64,000 nucleotides of DNA from Rhodobiaceae bacterium (GCA_003330885.1 CP030277.1:1116001-1180000); one strand, 5' to 3'; numbered from the stretch's first letter, positions 26,204 through 35,992 are shown. The notes: generated by a model from the sequence alone, not told the origin. Made by a program: numbers and translations.

Positions 26204-27052
26204 ATGTCATCGTCAGTCCCACCACTTGTGACAGTTGATTGGCTGGCTGAGCACCTAACAACGCCGGACGTGAAAATCCTCGACGGGTCCTGGTATCTGC
26301 CTCAAATGGGTCGCGATGCTGAACAGGAGTTTTTGGAAGCCCATGTTCCAGGTGCCGTGTTTCTCGATCTTGATGAGATCAGCGATAACGACAGCCCTTT
26401 CCCTCATATGCTTCCGACGCCAGAGAAATTTTCCTGTCGCATGAAACGACTGGGGATTGGCGATGGCCATCACGTCATCGTCTATGACGGCGCAGGCCTT
26501 TTCAGCGCAGCCCGTTTCTGGTGGATGTTCAAGACCATGGGTCACGAAAATGTCTCTGTCCTCGACGGTGGGCTTCCGAAATGGATCGCAGCGGGTCAGA
26601 AAACCGACGCAGGAAACAGCTCAAGCTCTGCGCGACACCACACTGCCCGCCCGAACAACACCATTCGCCGTAACATCGAGGACATGAAGCGCAACCTTGA
26701 AACCAGGCGCGAACAGGTGGTGGACGCACGCAGCCAAGGACGTTTCGCTGGAACAGACCCTGAGCCCCGCCCGGAGCTTTCCTCCGGCCATATGCCGGGA
26801 AGCTTGTCTCTTCCCTTCGGAAACCTTTTGAACGAAGACGGCACTCTTAAAGCGCGGCCGGAGCTGACACGCATATTCGAAAGCGCTGGTGTCGATCTCA
26901 ATCAGCCCATCGTCACCACCTGTGGTTCCGGCGTCACTGCTGCCATTCCTTACCTTGCGCTTACAGTCCTAGGCCATCCTAAAATTGCGCTCTATGATGG
27001 GTCCTGGTCTGAATGGGCGGCCACTGATGGGGCGCCCATCGAGAAGGACTGA
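26204..27052 (+). CDS. sseA: 3-mercaptopyruvate/thiosulfate sulfurtransferase (two rhodanese domains)
   Basis: A 282-residue tandem rhodanese. The N-terminal, non-catalytic domain starts at LVTVDWLAEHL and has the DGAGLFSAARFWWMFK helix. The catalytic domain has ARSQGRFAGTDPEPRPELSS and the active-site loop TTCGSGVTAA with Cys240. CGSGVTA is the loop typical of mercaptopyruvate sulfurtransferases (plain thiosulfate enzymes usually have CRKGVT). The start at ATG 26204 is just past the cysK stop; the longer frame to 26105 overlaps cysK and is rejected. It would move sulfane sulfur to acceptors such as cyanide or thiols, next to cysteine synthase. Confidence 0.9.
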   Translation: MSSSVPPLVTVDWLAEHLTTPDVKILDGSWYLPQMGRDAEQEFLEAHVPGAVFLDLDEISDNDSPFPHMLPTPEKFSCRMKRLGIGDGHHVIVYDGAGLFSAARFWWMFKTMGHENVSVLDGGLPKWIAAGQKTDAGNSSSSARHHTARPNNTIRRNIEDMKRNLETRREQVVDARSQGRFAGTDPEPRPELSSGHMPGSLSLPFGNLLNEDGTLKARPELTRIFESAGVDLNQPIVTTCGSGVTAAIPYLALTVLGHPKIALYDGSWSEWAATDGAPIEKD

Positions 27053-27077
27053 CCGAGCGCAAAATGGAGGTGATGGC

Positions 27078-27596
27078 ATGGGTCTGAAGAAAACGACAAC
27101 AGTCACGCACCTTGAGATGCTGCGTCAACCAAGCTTGAGCTGCCCCTCCCCCCGCGGAAAATTTGCCCTCATGAGGGCCGAACGTCCCCCCATTCATTTC
27201 TACCGATATCTCTATGATACGGTCGGTCGGGATTATTTTTGGGTCACCCGAAAAGCTTTGAGCGATCAAGAGCTCGCCGAGATCATTCATGACGATCAGA
27301 TTCACATCTTCATTCTCTACCTGAATGGATGTCCCGCTGGCTTCTCAGAGCTTGATCTCCGACAGATGCCAAACGCAGACTTGTCATTCCTGGGAATATT
27401 GCCGGAATTTCTGGGCTTGGGCCTCGGGCGATTTTTGCTATGCGAAACGATTGAAATGGCCTGGATGCATCATCCCCAAAAACTGACAGTGCAAACCTGC
27501 ACGCTCGATCATCCCAACGCACTGCCGCTCTATCAGCGCAATGGCTTCACGCCCTGCGGGCAGGAGGTTATCGAGCTTGAAGCGCCAGAGGATTAA
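27078..27596 (+). CDS. GNAT family N-acetyltransferase
   Basis: A 172-residue acetyltransferase. The acetyl-CoA pyrophosphate loop follows a beta strand in [22 protein letters not shown] (motif A, G-L-G-L-G-R), and the C-terminal motif B is [17 protein letters not shown]. The substrate is unknown. The start at ATG 27078 is fixed by GGAGGTGAT just upstream; the open frame to 26985 lies inside the sulfurtransferase gene. It is third in the cysK-sulfurtransferase operon with a 25-bp gap, and its stop overlaps the convergent aapP stop by four bases. Confidence 0.88.
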   Translation: MGLKKTTTVTHLEMLRQPSLSCPSPRGKFALMRAERPPIHFYRYLYDTVGRDYFWVTRKALSDQELAEIIHDDQIHIFILYLNGCPAGFSELDLRQMPNADLSFLGILPEFLGLGLGRFLLCETIEMAWMHHPQKLTVQTCTLDHPNALPLYQRNGFTPCGQEVIELEAPED

Positions 27597-28342
27597 TCTT
27601 CCAGGATTTGGGAGAGGAACAATTTCGTTCTCTCATGTTCCGGATTTTCGAAGAAGTCCTGCGGCGATTTGATTTCAATAATCTCGCCCTCATCCATAAA
27701 GATGACGCGGTCCGCAACACGACGAGCGAAGCCCATCTCATGGGTAACACAGATCATCGTCATCCCGCCTTCTGCCAGGTCCACCATCACATCCAATACT
27801 TCCTTGATCATCTCTGGATCAAGCGCGGAAGTTGGTTCATCAAACAGCATGATCTTGGGGTTCATGCAGAGAGCGCGCGCAATCGCAACACGTTGTTGCT
27901 GCCCGCCGCTCAGCTGACCAGGATATTTTAGTGCCTGCTCAGGAATGCGCACCCGCTCAAGATAGGACATGGCGAGTTCTTCCGCTTCCTTCTGAGGCAA
28001 CTTTCGAACCCAGATGGGGGCAAGCGTGCAGTTTTCCAGAACGGTCATGTGCGGAAACAGATTGAACTGTTGAAACACCATGCCGACTTCGCGCCGAACT
28101 TCGTCGATACGTTTCAGGTCTTCTGTAAGTTCAATGCCATCAACCACAATCCGTCCCTGATTGTGCGCTTCCAGTCTGTTGATGCAGCGAATGAGCGTGG
28201 ATTTACCGGACCCGGATGGACCCACCACGACAATCCGCTCACCTTCACGCACGGTCAGAGAGACATCCTTCAGCACATGAAAGTCACCGAACCATTTGTC
28301 GATTTTATCGATTTCAATGATGGCCTTATTCGGGGCGGTCAT
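27593..28342 (-). CDS. aapP: General L-amino acid ABC transporter, ATP-binding protein
   Basis: The 249-residue ATPase energises uptake of polar amino acids. Walker A is [12 protein letters not shown], the Q-loop lies in [16 protein letters not shown], the ABC signature is [15 protein letters not shown], Walker B is [14 protein letters not shown], and the switch histidine is in [13 protein letters not shown]. This is the GlnQ/AapP class of polar amino-acid ATPases. It is last in the aapJ-Q-M-P operon, 8 bp after aapM, the gene order described in Rhizobium. Confidence 0.95.
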   Translation of the reverse strand: MTAPNKAIIEIDKIDKWFGDFHVLKDVSLTVREGERIVVVGPSGSGKSTLIRCINRLEAHNQGRIVVDGIELTEDLKRIDEVRREVGMVFQQFNLFPHMTVLENCTLAPIWVRKLPQKEAEELAMSYLERVRIPEQALKYPGQLSGGQQQRVAIARALCMNPKIMLFDEPTSALDPEMIKEVLDVMVDLAEGGMTMICVTHEMGFARRVADRVIFMDEGEIIEIKSPQDFFENPEHERTKLFLSQILED

Positions 28343-28350
28343 AAGATATC

Positions 28351-29472
28351 CTATCGTTGCTCACCGGCATCAAGGCGACGTTCCATATAGACGGAATATC
28401 GCGACATGCCGAAGCAGAAAATCCAGAAAACAAAGGCCGCAAACACATAGCCCGTTGTGGCGGTTTGTGGTGATGACCAGGTTGGGTCCGTAAAGTTGGA
28501 CTGCACAATGCCAAGCAGATCAAACAGGCCAATAATCAAAACCAAGGTGGTGTCTTTGAAGAGACCAATGAAATTGTTCACGATCCCCGGAATAACAGTC
28601 TTCAACGCCTGAGGCAGCACGATCCGCCCCATGGATTGCCAGTAGGTCAGCCCAAGCGCTTTAGCTGCCTCATATTGCCCCGCAGGCACGGCAGCGAGCC
28701 CCCCGCGCACTACTTCTGCCATATAGGCCGAGGAGAACAGTGCAACCCCTATCAAGGCCCGGAGCAGCTTGTCGAAGCTCATGCCTTCGGGAAGAAACAA
28801 AGGCAGCATGACGCTCGACATGAAGAGGACAGTGATCAGAGGTACACCGCGCCAAAACTCAATGAAGACAACACAGAGGATCCGAACAACCGGCATATCG
28901 GATTGCCTGCCGAGCGCTAGAAGAACTCCGAGAGGTAGGGATGCCGCAATGCCGGTCACAGCCACAACGAGGGTCACCATCAACCCGCCCCAGTCACTGG
29001 TTTCAACCGTTGCGAGACCAAACAGCCCGCCAGACAGAAAAACAAAAGCGAGAAGCGGAAATGGAACCAGCAGATAGGCAACGAACCATTTCTTGGGAAA
29101 TTCGCTGGGAATGAGCAATGGTGCCAAGCCCGCAACGCCAAGAAACAGGGTGAGAAGCACCCGCCATCTTTCTTCGGCGGGATAGCGGCCAAAAAGAAAC
29201 TGCCCGAACTTGGCTTCAACAAATGCCCAGCAGGCCCCTGCACCATCGACACGGCAGGCAGCGCCATCTTCACCGGAAAACACCGCGCTAAATATCGCCC
29301 AGTCCAAAAGAGGCGGCAGAGTGAGAAATAGAAGAACGATCGAGAAAATGGTCAAACACGCGTTAAACCAGGAGGAGAAGAGGTTTTCGCGCATCCACCG
29401 AACCACGCCGATATGGGCATTCGGAGGCATTCTTTCAGGCGCGTGATTGGTGCGTACAAATGACTCGCTCAT
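28351..29472 (-). CDS. aapM: General L-amino acid ABC transporter, permease AapM-like
   Basis: A 373-residue inner-membrane permease of the His/Glu/Gln type. The N-terminal half adds extra transmembrane segments and a cysteine-bearing periplasmic stretch ([21 protein letters not shown]), as AapM proteins have. The core permease has [20 protein letters not shown] and the EAA loop [21 protein letters not shown]. It pairs with the AapQ-like permease to form the channel. The start lies 4 bp after the upstream stop, so the operon is tightly packed. Confidence 0.93.
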   Translation of the reverse strand: MSESFVRTNHAPERMPPNAHIGVVRWMRENLFSSWFNACLTIFSIVLLFLTLPPLLDWAIFSAVFSGEDGAACRVDGAGACWAFVEAKFGQFLFGRYPAEERWRVLLTLFLGVAGLAPLLIPSEFPKKWFVAYLLVPFPLLAFVFLSGGLFGLATVETSDWGGLMVTLVVAVTGIAASLPLGVLLALGRQSDMPVVRILCVVFIEFWRGVPLITVLFMSSVMLPLFLPEGMSFDKLLRALIGVALFSSAYMAEVVRGGLAAVPAGQYEAAKALGLTYWQSMGRIVLPQALKTVIPGIVNNFIGLFKDTTLVLIIGLFDLLGIVQSNFTDPTWSSPQTATTGYVFAAFVFWIFCFGMSRYSVYMERRLDAGEQR

Positions 29473-29475
29473 GAT

Positions 29476-30660
29476 CTATCGCTCCACCAGAGCCATATGG
29501 CGGTTGTACCAATTCATCACCAAAGAGGTGAACAAGCTAAGACTTAGGTAAATGGTCATGGTGATCGCGATCACCTCAACCGCCTGCCCTGTCTGATTGA
29601 GCACAGTTCCCGAAAAAACCGACACGAGATCGGGATAAGCAATTGCCACAGCGAGCGAAGAGTTCTTCGTCAGATTGAGATACTGGCTCGTGAGCGGAGG
29701 GATGATCACCCGCAAGGCTTGCGGAATAACCACCAATCGCAAAATAGGCGTAGGCTTCAGTCCTAACGCGCGCGCAGCCTCGGTCTGCCCTTTGGAGACA
29801 GCAAGGATACCGGAGCGAACATTCTCTGCGATAAAGGCGGCTGTATAGAATGAGAGCGCCAGCAGAAGCGATACAAATTCGGGTATGAGCGACCAGCCAC
29901 CTTTAAACCCAAACCCCTGTAGTGATGGCACCTCGGCCTTCAGCCCCATACCGAGTGCCAGAAACGCCAGAACAGGAAGGACGAAAACCAGCAAGGGTGC
30001 GAACGCGATACCTTTAACAATCTCACCTGTCTCCAGCCGTTTGCGTTTGGCATGTCGTCCGATAAGCCACGCAGAGACGATGCCGACGAGGACCGACAGA
30101 CCCAGGATCAGACCGTTTCCCTCTAGCAAGAGGGCGGGAACATAGATCCCTCGATTGTTCAGGAATGCGAGCTCCAGGAGTGACAGGCTTTCCCGTGGCA
30201 AGGGCAGCGCTCTTAAAACCGCGAAATACCAGAAAAACAACTGAAGCAGCAGAGGCACGTTTCTGACCACCTCGATATAAACCGTGGCGATCTTCGCAAC
30301 GAGCCAATTGGAGGAGAGACGTGCAATACCAAGAGTAAAGCCGAGGATCGTGGCAACAAAAATGCCAATCACCGCAACAAGCAGCGTATTCAGAAACCCG
30401 ACAAGCAGCGCGCGCCCGTAGCTCGACTGCTCGGTATAGTCAACCAGCGTAAGCGCGATGCCAAAACCTGCAGGGTTCTCTAGGAACCCAAATCCCGATG
30501 CGATGTTTTGGCGCTGCAGATTGGTGATCGTGTTGTCGATAATAATCCACACAAAGGATCCCACGACAAACAGTACCGCAAGCTGAATCGCAAAGGCGCG
30601 TAGCTTGGGATTGTTCCAGGGCTGAGGGCTACTGGACATCGTATCTTTTCGGGCGGTCAC
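29476..30660 (-). CDS. aapQ: General L-amino acid ABC transporter, permease AapQ-like
   Basis: The 394-residue inner-membrane permease partner of AapM. FWYFAVLRALPLPRESLSL and NRGIYVPALLLEGNGLILGL are typical of the AapQ/BztB group, with the long insert between the early helices. The EAA loop is TEAARALGLKPTPILRLVVIPQALR. The start is a GTG at 30660 with AGGA just upstream; ATG 30639 is an alternative. The gap to aapJ is 10 bp. Confidence 0.92.
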   Translation of the reverse strand: MTARKDTMSSSPQPWNNPKLRAFAIQLAVLFVVGSFVWIIIDNTITNLQRQNIASGFGFLENPAGFGIALTLVDYTEQSSYGRALLVGFLNTLLVAVIGIFVATILGFTLGIARLSSNWLVAKIATVYIEVVRNVPLLLQLFFWYFAVLRALPLPRESLSLLELAFLNNRGIYVPALLLEGNGLILGLSVLVGIVSAWLIGRHAKRKRLETGEIVKGIAFAPLLVFVLPVLAFLALGMGLKAEVPSLQGFGFKGGWSLIPEFVSLLLALSFYTAAFIAENVRSGILAVSKGQTEAARALGLKPTPILRLVVIPQALRVIIPPLTSQYLNLTKNSSLAVAIAYPDLVSVFSGTVLNQTGQAVEVIAITMTIYLSLSLFTSLVMNWYNRHMALVER

Positions 30661-30670
30661 CTATCCTGGT

Positions 30671-31792
30671 TCAGCGTACGGGTGGCGAATATTGCAATCC
30701 GCCATCCTTCCAGAGAGCATTGAGCCCCCGTGGAATTCCAAGAGGTGTGTTCACGCCAACACCTCGCTCAAATGACTCTCCGTAGTTCCCAACTTGCGTA
30801 ATGATTTTGTACGCCCAGTCATTTGGGATGCCGAGGTTTTGGCCGAAAGCACCTTCAGCACCCAGTAGACGACGGATTGCCGGGTTTTGCGTCGTACGCA
30901 TGTCGCCGGCATTTTTCGATGTCACACCAAGCTCTTCTGCTTCAACCATGGCGAAGAGCGACCAGCGAACAATGTCCGCCCATTGGTCATCACCTTGGCG
31001 CACAGCAGGTCCAAGCGGTTCCTTGGAAATAATTTCGGGCAGCACAACATGATCATTGTAGTCCACGAGCTTCAAACGTTCTGAGTAAAGACCGGAGGCA
31101 TCGGTCGTGAAGGCATCACAGCGCCCGGCATCATAGGCAGCAACCACTTCGTCTGACTTTTCAAAGGCGACGATGGAGTAAGCCAGTCCGTTGGAACGGA
31201 AAAAGTCAGCAACATTAAGCTCGGTCGTAGTGCCCGTATTGGTGCAGACAACCGCGCCATCCAGCTCCATGACACTCTTCACACCAAGTTCCTTGCGAAC
31301 CATAAAGCCCTGGCCGTCATAATAATTGACGCCCACAAAATCGAGACCAAGTGCGGTGTCACGGGTCAAGGACCAGGTCGTATTTCGGGTCAGCACATCA
31401 ATCTCACCCGATTGCAGAGCTGTAAATCGTTCCTTCGCTGACAGAGGCGTATAACGGGATTTATCCGCATCTCCAAAAACAGCAGCGGCGACAGCGCGGC
31501 AGAGATCAACATCAATACCGCTCCAGTCACCTGAATCATTGGGATTTGAAAACCCGGGAAGGCCCTGGCTAACGCCGCAACGCACATAGCCTCGCTCTCG
31601 CACAAGGTCGAGCGTCGACCGGCTCGATACAACGGGGAGCGGTTCCGCTTCAGCCTGTGGATCCGCGCTATCGCTCGCAGCAACAGCCGGTGCAGGCTCA
31701 TCGCCACCACCTGCAAACATTGGATACAGCAGAAAGCCGGCTACAACCCCGACAACCAGGGCCAAAACCGCTGGCAAAAGCCGATTGTTCAT
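30671..31792 (-). CDS. aapJ: General L-amino acid ABC transporter, periplasmic binding protein
   Basis: This 373-residue binding protein captures amino acids in the periplasm. The N-terminus is an uncleaved-anchor or signal-like helix (LLPAVLALVVGVVAGFLLYPMF) and an alanine/acid-rich linker, longer than usual for a soluble binding protein; it may be membrane tethered. The mature domain is AapJ-like: TLDLVRERGYVRCGVSQGLPGFS, GIDVDLCRAVAAAVFGD, LTRNTTWSLTRDTALGLDF and AYDAGRCDAFTTDASGLYS. ATG 31792 follows GAGGGGAG; an in-frame TTG at 31807 is less likely. It heads the operon, divergent from metC. Confidence 0.92.
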   Translation of the reverse strand: MNNRLLPAVLALVVGVVAGFLLYPMFAGGGDEPAPAVAASDSADPQAEAEPLPVVSSRSTLDLVRERGYVRCGVSQGLPGFSNPNDSGDWSGIDVDLCRAVAAAVFGDADKSRYTPLSAKERFTALQSGEIDVLTRNTTWSLTRDTALGLDFVGVNYYDGQGFMVRKELGVKSVMELDGAVVCTNTGTTTELNVADFFRSNGLAYSIVAFEKSDEVVAAYDAGRCDAFTTDASGLYSERLKLVDYNDHVVLPEIISKEPLGPAVRQGDDQWADIVRWSLFAMVEAEELGVTSKNAGDMRTTQNPAIRRLLGAEGAFGQNLGIPNDWAYKIITQVGNYGESFERGVGVNTPLGIPRGLNALWKDGGLQYSPPVR

Positions 31793-31940
31793 GAAATCTC
31801 CCCTCAAACGCGCCTAACTCAGTATTGAACTCTGACTTTGGCTCTATAGCTCTTTTGCTACAGGCCGCCACCCCCTATTCTTACAACGAAGTCGGCTGCG
31901 ACACTAGAAGCGGCGACCAAAAGTCAGTGAGTGGCGGAAT

Positions 31941-33107
31941 ATGACCAAAAAGAAACATCAAGACACAACAATCGTCACAACAGGCAGAGATCCCCATAAT
32001 AACCACGGGGTCATCAACCCACCCGTCTATCATGCCTCAACCATCCTCTATCCAAGTGTGGAGGCTCTCCACGCCCGCGACGCCAAGGTTACATATGGCC
32101 GTCGAGGCACACCGACAACCTTCGCTTTTCAGGACGCGGTTGCTGAACTAGAGGGCGGATATCGGACCCTTGTGACACCCTCTGGACTGTCGGCCTGTTC
32201 GATTGCGCTTCTGGCACATCTGAAAGCCGGCGATCACGTACTTGTCACCGATAGTGTCTACGGGCCAACACGCACTTTTTGCGATGTTGTTCTCAAGCGG
32301 TACGGCATCGATGTCGAGTATTACGATCCAGTCGTCGGCTCAGGTATTGCTAACTTGATCAGAGCAGAAACCAGTGTGGTCTATACTGAAGCGCCAGGCT
32401 CGCAGACTTTTGAGATGCAGGACATTCCGGCAATCGCTAAAGCAACCCATGACGCAGGTGCGCTTGTCATCATGGACAATACCTGGGCGTCACCCCTCTT
32501 CTGCAACCCTTTCGCTCTTGGTGCAGATGTCTCCATTCAGGCGGCGACGAAATATATTGTTGGGCATTCAGACGTGATGATGGGCACCATCACAACCAAT
32601 GAAAGTGCCTGGCGCGCGACGATCAAAAACCATGGCGCGATTGGCATCACTGCTGGACCGGACGACATCTACCTCGCACTCCGTGGCCTCCGGACACTCT
32701 CCGTGCGATTGCACCGGCACATGGAGACGGGCATCTTTCTTGCCAAATGGTTTGAAGACCGCCCCGAAGTTTCCCGCGTGCTGCACCCGGCTTTGCCGAC
32801 AGACCCTGGTCATGAAATCTGGAAACGAGACTTCAGCGGCGCCTGCGGCCTATTCGGTGTCGTCCTCAAACCTGTGAGTGACAAAGCCGTCGCTGCCATG
32901 CTCGATGATCTGGAGCTCTTTGGCATGGGATACTCGTGGGGCGGCTATGAAAGCCTAATCATCCCCGCAGATCCAGCTAGCAATCGGACGGCCACAAAAT
33001 GGGCGCCGGAAGGCCCCCTGATCCGCATCCATGCTGGGCTTGAAAATCCGCAGGACTTGATCGCGGACCTAGAGGCAGGATTCGAAAGGCTGGTAAAACA
33101 CTCATGA
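31941..33107 (+). CDS. metC: Cystathionine beta-lyase
   Basis: A 388-residue PLP enzyme of the Cys/Met metabolism family that cleaves cystathionine to homocysteine, pyruvate and ammonia on the way to methionine. NPPVYHASTILYPS and VTYGRRGTPTTFAFQDAVAELEGG at the N-terminus, the tyrosine in DSVYGPTRTFCD, VIMDNTWASPLFCNPFALGAD, and the PLP lysine K204 in AATKYIVGHSD match MetC. The C-terminal FGMGYSWGGYESLIIP is typical of beta-lyases. The stop overlaps the modA start by four bases (ATGA), coupling methionine synthesis to molybdate uptake, which is not an obvious functional pairing. It is divergent from aapJ. Confidence 0.93.
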   Translation: MTKKKHQDTTIVTTGRDPHNNHGVINPPVYHASTILYPSVEALHARDAKVTYGRRGTPTTFAFQDAVAELEGGYRTLVTPSGLSACSIALLAHLKAGDHVLVTDSVYGPTRTFCDVVLKRYGIDVEYYDPVVGSGIANLIRAETSVVYTEAPGSQTFEMQDIPAIAKATHDAGALVIMDNTWASPLFCNPFALGADVSIQAATKYIVGHSDVMMGTITTNESAWRATIKNHGAIGITAGPDDIYLALRGLRTLSVRLHRHMETGIFLAKWFEDRPEVSRVLHPALPTDPGHEIWKRDFSGACGLFGVVLKPVSDKAVAAMLDDLELFGMGYSWGGYESLIIPADPASNRTATKWAPEGPLIRIHAGLENPQDLIADLEAGFERLVKHS

Positions 33108-33886
33108 GAGCGTCTCTCGTTGCTGCGTGCGCATGGCTGTTTGGTTCTCTTGTCCCTGCTTTTGGGTATGGAGCGGCGTGCGAACCAATAGCTATTTTTG
33201 CTGCCGCAAGCACGACAGATGTTCTCGAGGAAATTGCGGCAGAATATGAAAAGGAAACCGCATGTTCTGTAAGCACAGTCTTTGCTGGCTCGGGCACACT
33301 GGCGAGGCAAATCGAAGCCGGTGCGCCAGCAGACCTTTTCCTGTCTGCCAACACTGACTGGCTGACTTGGGTTGAGAGCGCAGGCCTGGTCCGCCCAGAA
33401 AACAAAATGGATCTTCTAACCAATCAGCTAGTGTTTATTGTCTCAGAACACGCCCCAGACACGCGTCTCAATATTCAGCACGCAGACGGCGTGCGCAGAT
33501 ACCTAGGTGATGGCAAGCTGGCAATCGGTGATCCAAACACAGTCCCAGCAGGACGCTACGCGCAAACGGCGCTCCGACACTTCGGTCTGGGAGGGCTTGA
33601 GGACGGGCAGATTGTTCGCGCCTCTTCCGTTCGGTCCGCTCTCACATGGGTTGCTAGAGGCGAAGCAAGTGCGGCGATCGTCTATAGAACCGACGCCGCG
33701 ATAGATGATGAAGTGAGAATAGCAGGCCTAATCCCGTCAATTGACGGCATTAACATTATCTATCCCCTTGCTCTCGTTGGCAGAACGCCCAACAGCGCAG
33801 CACGAGACTTCTTCGAGTATCTGCAATCCTACGAGGCGGCGACCATGTTCGCTGACCATGGTTTCAGCCGGGTATCCGCGCGGTGA
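33104..33886 (+). CDS. modA: Molybdate ABC transporter, periplasmic binding protein
   Basis: The 260-residue ModA binds molybdate or tungstate in the periplasm. The signal peptide is MRASLVAACAWLFGSLVPAF. The mature protein has IFAAASTTDVLEEIAAEYE, SGTLARQIEAGAPADLFLSA (the oxyanion loop Ser and PADLFLSA hallmark), and GDPNTVPAGRYAQTAL, all family features. A cysteine shortly after the signal (GAACEPIAIF) and another in ETACSVS may form a disulfide. The gene is translationally coupled to metC upstream and to modB downstream. Confidence 0.93.
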   Translation: MRASLVAACAWLFGSLVPAFGYGAACEPIAIFAAASTTDVLEEIAAEYEKETACSVSTVFAGSGTLARQIEAGAPADLFLSANTDWLTWVESAGLVRPENKMDLLTNQLVFIVSEHAPDTRLNIQHADGVRRYLGDGKLAIGDPNTVPAGRYAQTALRHFGLGGLEDGQIVRASSVRSALTWVARGEASAAIVYRTDAAIDDEVRIAGLIPSIDGINIIYPLALVGRTPNSAARDFFEYLQSYEAATMFADHGFSRVSAR

Positions 33887-34587
33887 TGTTGGAACTGACA
33901 AATGCAGAGTGGATAGCCCTCTCCCTCTCGCTCAAGGTGGCCCTTACAGGCGTTGTCGCCTCACTGCCTTTCGGCTTTGTGGTCGCTTGGCTTCTTGCAC
34001 GCAAAAACTTTCCCGGGAAAATCATCCTCGACGGCCTGGTTCACCTACCGCTCGTCGTGCCGCCGGTCGCGACGGGCTATCTCTTACTGGTATTGCTGGG
34101 CATCAATGGACCTGTGGGCGGATGGCTGAATGGTCAGTTTGGATTGCGTCTCGTGTTCACTTGGCAGGGCGCGGCCATCGTAGCTGCGGTGATGGGGTTT
34201 CCGCTTCTTGTGAGAGCGCTGCGTTTGTCAATTGAGGCCATCGATGCCGGTCTCATTCAGGCCGCGCGTACGTTGGGAGCGTCGCCCACCCGTGTCTTCG
34301 TGACCGTCATTCTGCCTCTGGTATCTCCAGGTCTGATCGCTGGCTCCCTTCTCGCCTTCTCACGCGCCTTAGGCGAGTTTGGTGCCACCATTGCGTTTGT
34401 CGGAAACATCCCTGGCGAGACACAAACCCTGCCCCTGGCGCTCTACAGCGCATTGCAGTCCCCAGACGGTGAAGAGATGGGCTATCGGCTTGTCGCGCTC
34501 TCAATTGTGCTCGCTGTGGTGACGCTTGCTGCATCAGAGCTTCTTGGACGGGCGGTCCGCAGGCGTTTGACGGGAGAAGCGTTGTGA
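33883..34587 (+). CDS. modB: Molybdate ABC transporter, permease
   Basis: This 234-residue inner-membrane permease has about five to six transmembrane segments. ModB signatures are LPLVVPPVATGYLLL, IEAIDAGLIQAARTLGASPTRVF (the ATPase-contact EAA loop) and SRALGEFGATIAFVGNIPGET. The start is a GTG overlapping the modA stop, or an ATG three bases later. The stop overlaps the modC start by four bases, so modABC is one translation unit. Confidence 0.94.
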   Translation: MMLELTNAEWIALSLSLKVALTGVVASLPFGFVVAWLLARKNFPGKIILDGLVHLPLVVPPVATGYLLLVLLGINGPVGGWLNGQFGLRLVFTWQGAAIVAAVMGFPLLVRALRLSIEAIDAGLIQAARTLGASPTRVFVTVILPLVSPGLIAGSLLAFSRALGEFGATIAFVGNIPGETQTLPLALYSALQSPDGEEMGYRLVALSIVLAVVTLAASELLGRAVRRRLTGEAL

Positions 34588-35711
34588 GCGGCATTCTGTC
34601 AATAGTGGTGCAGAAGCAAGAGGGCTCCTTTGGCCTGGACGTAGACCTTCAAGCTTCAGCAGGTGTCACCGGCATCATCGGGCCATCGGGCGCTGGTAAA
34701 AGCATGCTTCTCTCAACTATTGCTGGTCTGGCTGATCCTGATGAGGGGTCCATTCGGCTAGACGGACAAGCTCTCTTTGATACTGCACAAAACATAAACC
34801 TGTCTCCCGAGCATCGGGAACTGGGCATGGTTTTCCAGGATGCGCGCCTGTTCCCTCATATGACTGTAAAGTCCAACCTGACCTTCTCTCGAAGACAGAC
34901 CCGTGCAGCACTCAGTACATTTGACGAGATTGTTGATCTGTTGGACATCAGCAGTCTCCTTTCAAGGCGCCCCCATCATTTGTCAGGCGGTGAAAAACAG
35001 AGAATTGCCATTGGACGTGCGCTTCTTTCTTCACCGGCAGCTCTTTTGATGGACGAACCTCTCGCCAGTCTCGATCTCGCGCGTCGTCGGGAAATCATGC
35101 CCTTTCTGGAACGCTTGCGGCATCGCTTTGACCTTCCAATTCTCTATGTCAGCCACAATTTGGATGAGACACTCCGTCTTGCAGACAGCGTTATTGTCAT
35201 GGATCAAGGGAAGATCCTTGCCCGCGGAAGTGTGGAAGAAACATTGAGCCGGATCGATGTGCAATCTTTGATCCTTGGTGGTTCGACCAACAATGAGCAC
35301 CCCGAACCCGTAACCATTGTAGCCGCCACCATAGGAAAGCGGTCAGACGACGGCCTGTTCTCCATCGAGACCCCCTGGGGAGTGCTGACCGCACCAAACA
35401 TCACAGGGCGTTATGGCGACCAGGTCAGGCTCCGAATTCGCGCCCGCGACCTTGTTCTATCCACGACCGAACCCGCGGGCCTCTCCATCCGCAATGTGAT
35501 TGCCGGAGAAGTTGGCATCATGACTGAAGCGGGAGCCGCTCAGGTGGATGTCCTTGTTCGTCCGTCCAACGACCACAATGCGCAGCCTGTCTGGGCAAGG
35601 ATCACAAAACGCGCAGCCACTGAATTGGACTTACAGCCTGGCCGTCCGATCTGGGCCCTCCTGAAGGCTGTTGTTCTTACCTCTGATATTGAGCTGGAAG
35701 CCCTTCGATGA
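34584..35711 (+). CDS. modC: Molybdate ABC transporter, ATP-binding protein with MOP domain
   Basis: The 375-residue ATPase drives molybdate import. Walker A is GPSGAGKSMLLS, with VFQDARLFPHMTVKSNL as Q-loop, LSGGEKQRIAIGRALLSS as signature and LLMDEPLASLDLARR as Walker B. A C-terminal TOBE/MOP domain (about residues 290-375; RIRARDLVLSTTEPAGLSIR) binds oxyanion and in ModC proteins gives feedback inhibition by molybdate. It starts at a GTG overlapping modB. It supplies the metal needed by the molybdenum hydroxylase encoded about 20 kb away. Confidence 0.94.
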   Translation: MSGILSIVVQKQEGSFGLDVDLQASAGVTGIIGPSGAGKSMLLSTIAGLADPDEGSIRLDGQALFDTAQNINLSPEHRELGMVFQDARLFPHMTVKSNLTFSRRQTRAALSTFDEIVDLLDISSLLSRRPHHLSGGEKQRIAIGRALLSSPAALLMDEPLASLDLARRREIMPFLERLRHRFDLPILYVSHNLDETLRLADSVIVMDQGKILARGSVEETLSRIDVQSLILGGSTNNEHPEPVTIVAATIGKRSDDGLFSIETPWGVLTAPNITGRYGDQVRLRIRARDLVLSTTEPAGLSIRNVIAGEVGIMTEAGAAQVDVLVRPSNDHNAQPVWARITKRAATELDLQPGRPIWALLKAVVLTSDIELEALR

Positions 35712-35767
35712 CAGATATGTCTCGTGATAAGGTAGATTAAACAAACTGAAATGAGCGGGAGGCCTCC

Positions 35768-35992
35768 GTGGCACAAGTCGAAGTAAAAAGTGAGATCACG
35801 GGCAAAGTCTGGAAGATCGAAACGAAGGTTGGTGACAAACTTGAGGAAGATGATCCAATCCTCATCCTGGAATCGATGAAGATGGAAATTCCCATCATGG
35901 CCCCGGCCGATGGCACTCTTGTCGAAATTCTCGTCGCTGAAGAAGACGCAATCGAAGAAGGCCAAACCGTCGCCCTTTTCGACGAAGATTAA
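35768..35992 (+). CDS. Stand-alone biotinyl/lipoyl attachment domain protein
   Basis: This 74-residue protein is a single biotinyl domain. The attachment lysine is in ILESMKMEIPIMAP (ESMKME, the biotinylation motif), and the flattened beta-barrel repeats are evident in SEITGKVWKIETKVGDKL and PADGTLVEILVAEEDAIEEG. Stand-alone domains like this serve as carboxyl carriers for acyl-CoA carboxylases encoded elsewhere. There is no carboxylase, biotin ligase or transcarboxylase gene nearby, so its partner is unknown. The GTG start is supported by GGGAGG. The stop directly abuts that of the convergent oxidase gene. Confidence 0.88.
   Translation: MAQVEVKSEITGKVWKIETKVGDKLEEDDPILILESMKMEIPIMAPADGTLVEILVAEEDAIEEGQTVALFDED

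Noticed and set aside
31820-31900. Possible sigma-54 promoter before aapJ (TGGC...GC on the minus strand)
   Set aside because: The spacing between the GG and GC elements is nine bases rather than ten, and the -12 element is poor.
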